From contig CACYGL010000013.1 in the NCBI GenBank assembly GCA_902773995.1, positions 14,804-75,078 on the forward strand: a stretch of 60,275 bases of DNA. Direction: 5' to 3'. A model generated the notes under the pieces. The model was given only the letters and a program-made list of their open reading frames with translations. It was not told where the DNA came from and ran no database searches. Positions 59,150 to 60,275 of this stretch are shown in pieces. Both the position numbers and the translations under genes were made by a program. Each line of letters starts with the position of its first letter. The first letter of the stretch is position 1. Source of the stretch: an uncultured Coriobacteriaceae bacterium. Lineage in GTDB: Bacteria > Actinomycetota > Coriobacteriia > Coriobacteriales > Atopobiaceae.

Positions 59150-60275
59150 ATGGAACTTCGAAGCGATGCCATCAAGCGGGGCTTGGCCCGCGCTCCACAC
59201 AGAAGCCTGCTCAAGGCCGACGGCCTTACCGACGAGGAACTCGAGCGCCCACTTGTGGCGGTTGTCTCGTCCCAGAACGAGGTCATTCCCGGCCACACCC
59301 ACCTGGACAAGATCGCCGAGGCCGTTAAGGCCGGCGTCCGCATGGCCGGCGGCACTCCGCTGCAGGTAAACACCATCGGCGTCTGCGACGGCATCGCCAT
59401 GAACCACGAGGGCATGCGCTACTCGCTCACCAGCCGAGAGGTGATTGCGGACTCCGTCGAGTGTGCCATCCAGGGCCACCAGTTTGACGCCATGGTCCTC
59501 ATCCCCAGCTGCGACAAGATCGTCCCCGGCATGCTCATCGCCGCGTGCCGCCTGGACATCCCCACCGTGCTGGTCTCCGGCGGCCCCATGCTCGCCGGCC
59601 GCGGCCGCCACGGCGAGGAGACCGACCTCAACAGCCTCTTTGACGCCGTGGGCCAGGTTACCGCCGGCACCATGACCGAGGACGAGATGCACTGGCTCGA
59701 GAACACCGCCTGTCCCACCTGCGGCAGCTGCTCGGGCATGTTCACCGCCAACTCCATCTGCTGCCTGGCCGAGGCCCTGGGCATCGCACTTCCCGGCAAC
59801 GGCACCATCCCCGCCGTCTACTCCGAGCGCATCCGCCTGGCAAAGCACACCGGCATGAAGGTCATGGAGCTGCTCGAGAAGGGCATCACCGCCCGCCAGA
59901 TCATCGACGCCCGCGCCGTGCGCAACGGCATGGCGCTTGACCAGGCCTCACCATGCTGCACCTCACGGCCATCGCGCATGCAGCTGGCTGCCCCGTGACC
60001 ATGGACGACTGGGACAAGGCCTGCTCGGCCACGCCCAACATCGTACGTCTGGCACCCGCAGGCCCGCTCCACATCCAGGACCTGAACGACGTTGGCGGCG
60101 TCTCTGCCATCATCGGCGAGCTGGGCCGCTCCGGGCACCTTGACCTCACGGCCAACACCTGCCACGGCACCATGGCCGAGTGGGTCGAGCAGTGCCCGCC
60201 CGTCGACGGCACGGTGGTGCGCCACATCGACAACCCGTACTCCCCCGACGGCGGCCTCAAGGTCATGCGCGGCAC
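59150..60275 (+). CDS. ilvD: Dihydroxy-acid dehydratase, right-edge partial, frame broken
   Basis: Iron-sulfur enzyme of isoleucine/valine synthesis. [62 protein letters not shown] (family signature 1), [13 protein letters not shown] (cluster Cys), and [33 protein letters not shown] (cluster Cys) are intact. After NGMALDQA (about 59948) the frame breaks and resumes as [24 protein letters not shown] to the window end. The missing piece is about six residues, the GCSTNT motif. ATG 59150 follows GAGGTGA. It continues past 60275. Confidence 0.93.

Overview
The window looks like a piece of a high-GC anaerobic actinomycete chromosome, most probably class Coriobacteriia (Olsenella/Atopobiaceae type). 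This rests on gene content, not on a marker gene: class III ribonucleotide reductase, a 2-hydroxyacyl-CoA dehydratase-like pair with a fused activase, PTS sucrose uptake, an archaeal-type peptidyl-tRNA hydrolase, and several actinobacterial-style leaderless or GTG/TTG starts. No rRNA, tRNA, CRISPR array, insertion sequence or phage gene was recognised.

Layout. 1-4 kb: one-carbon/methionine operon read leftwards (metF, a separate methionine synthase reactivation protein, metH running off the left edge). 4-8 kb: HAD phosphatase, orphan prepilin peptidase, CDF cation transporter and Pth2. 8.4-10 kb: cysK-cysE, followed by a tandem terminator-like repeat. 10-13.6 kb: MFS transporter with a phosphoesterase, and a class II aldolase. 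13.7-18.3 kb: sucrose regulon scrR-scrA-scrB with three matching LacI-type operators. 18.5-24.4 kb: asnS, free-methionine sulfoxide reductase, pyrE, a DUF5692-like membrane protein, TetR, ferritin and a HAD protein. 24.4-30 kb: a divergent XRE/small-protein pair, then a tight operon (AcpS-like, old yellow enzyme, small acidic protein, Ski2-like helicase) and a universal stress protein. 30-34 kb: coiled-coil/lysozyme-like secreted protein, then an accessory segment with a DUF559-like nuclease-fold gene bracketed by two copies of a ~100-bp inverted-repeat element, then an EamA transporter. 34-42 kb: M16C protease, the HgdB/HgdBC pair, nitroreductase, aminotransferase. 42.7-46.4 kb: nrdD and nrdG, separated by a third copy of the element plus a Phd/RelE-type toxin-antitoxin module. 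46.5-51 kb: Hsp20, DUF3810-type metalloprotein, cytoplasmic alpha-amylase, two small membrane proteins. 51-58.5 kb: coaX, OPT transporter, then an overlapping operon (BMP-family binding protein, phosphoesterase, YbaK, PatB-type C-S lyase). 59-60 kb: ilvD, running off the right edge.

Two window-wide signals stand out. First, a ~100-bp element with 17-21 bp terminal inverted repeats occurs three times (31626-31726, 33016-33115, and 45061-45160 inverted). An internal stem varies between copies 1 and 2 with its base pairing kept. Two copies bracket the DUF559-like gene and the third sits beside the toxin-antitoxin module inside the nrdD-nrdG locus. Second, six well-conserved genes (metH, cysK, scrB, pyrE, nrdD, ilvD) each lack a short internal stretch. 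In five of them this removes a signature or catalytic motif, and in five it breaks the frame. Essential genes are involved, so I read this as a probable assembly or sequence-processing artefact that should be checked before any of these genes is called a pseudogene.
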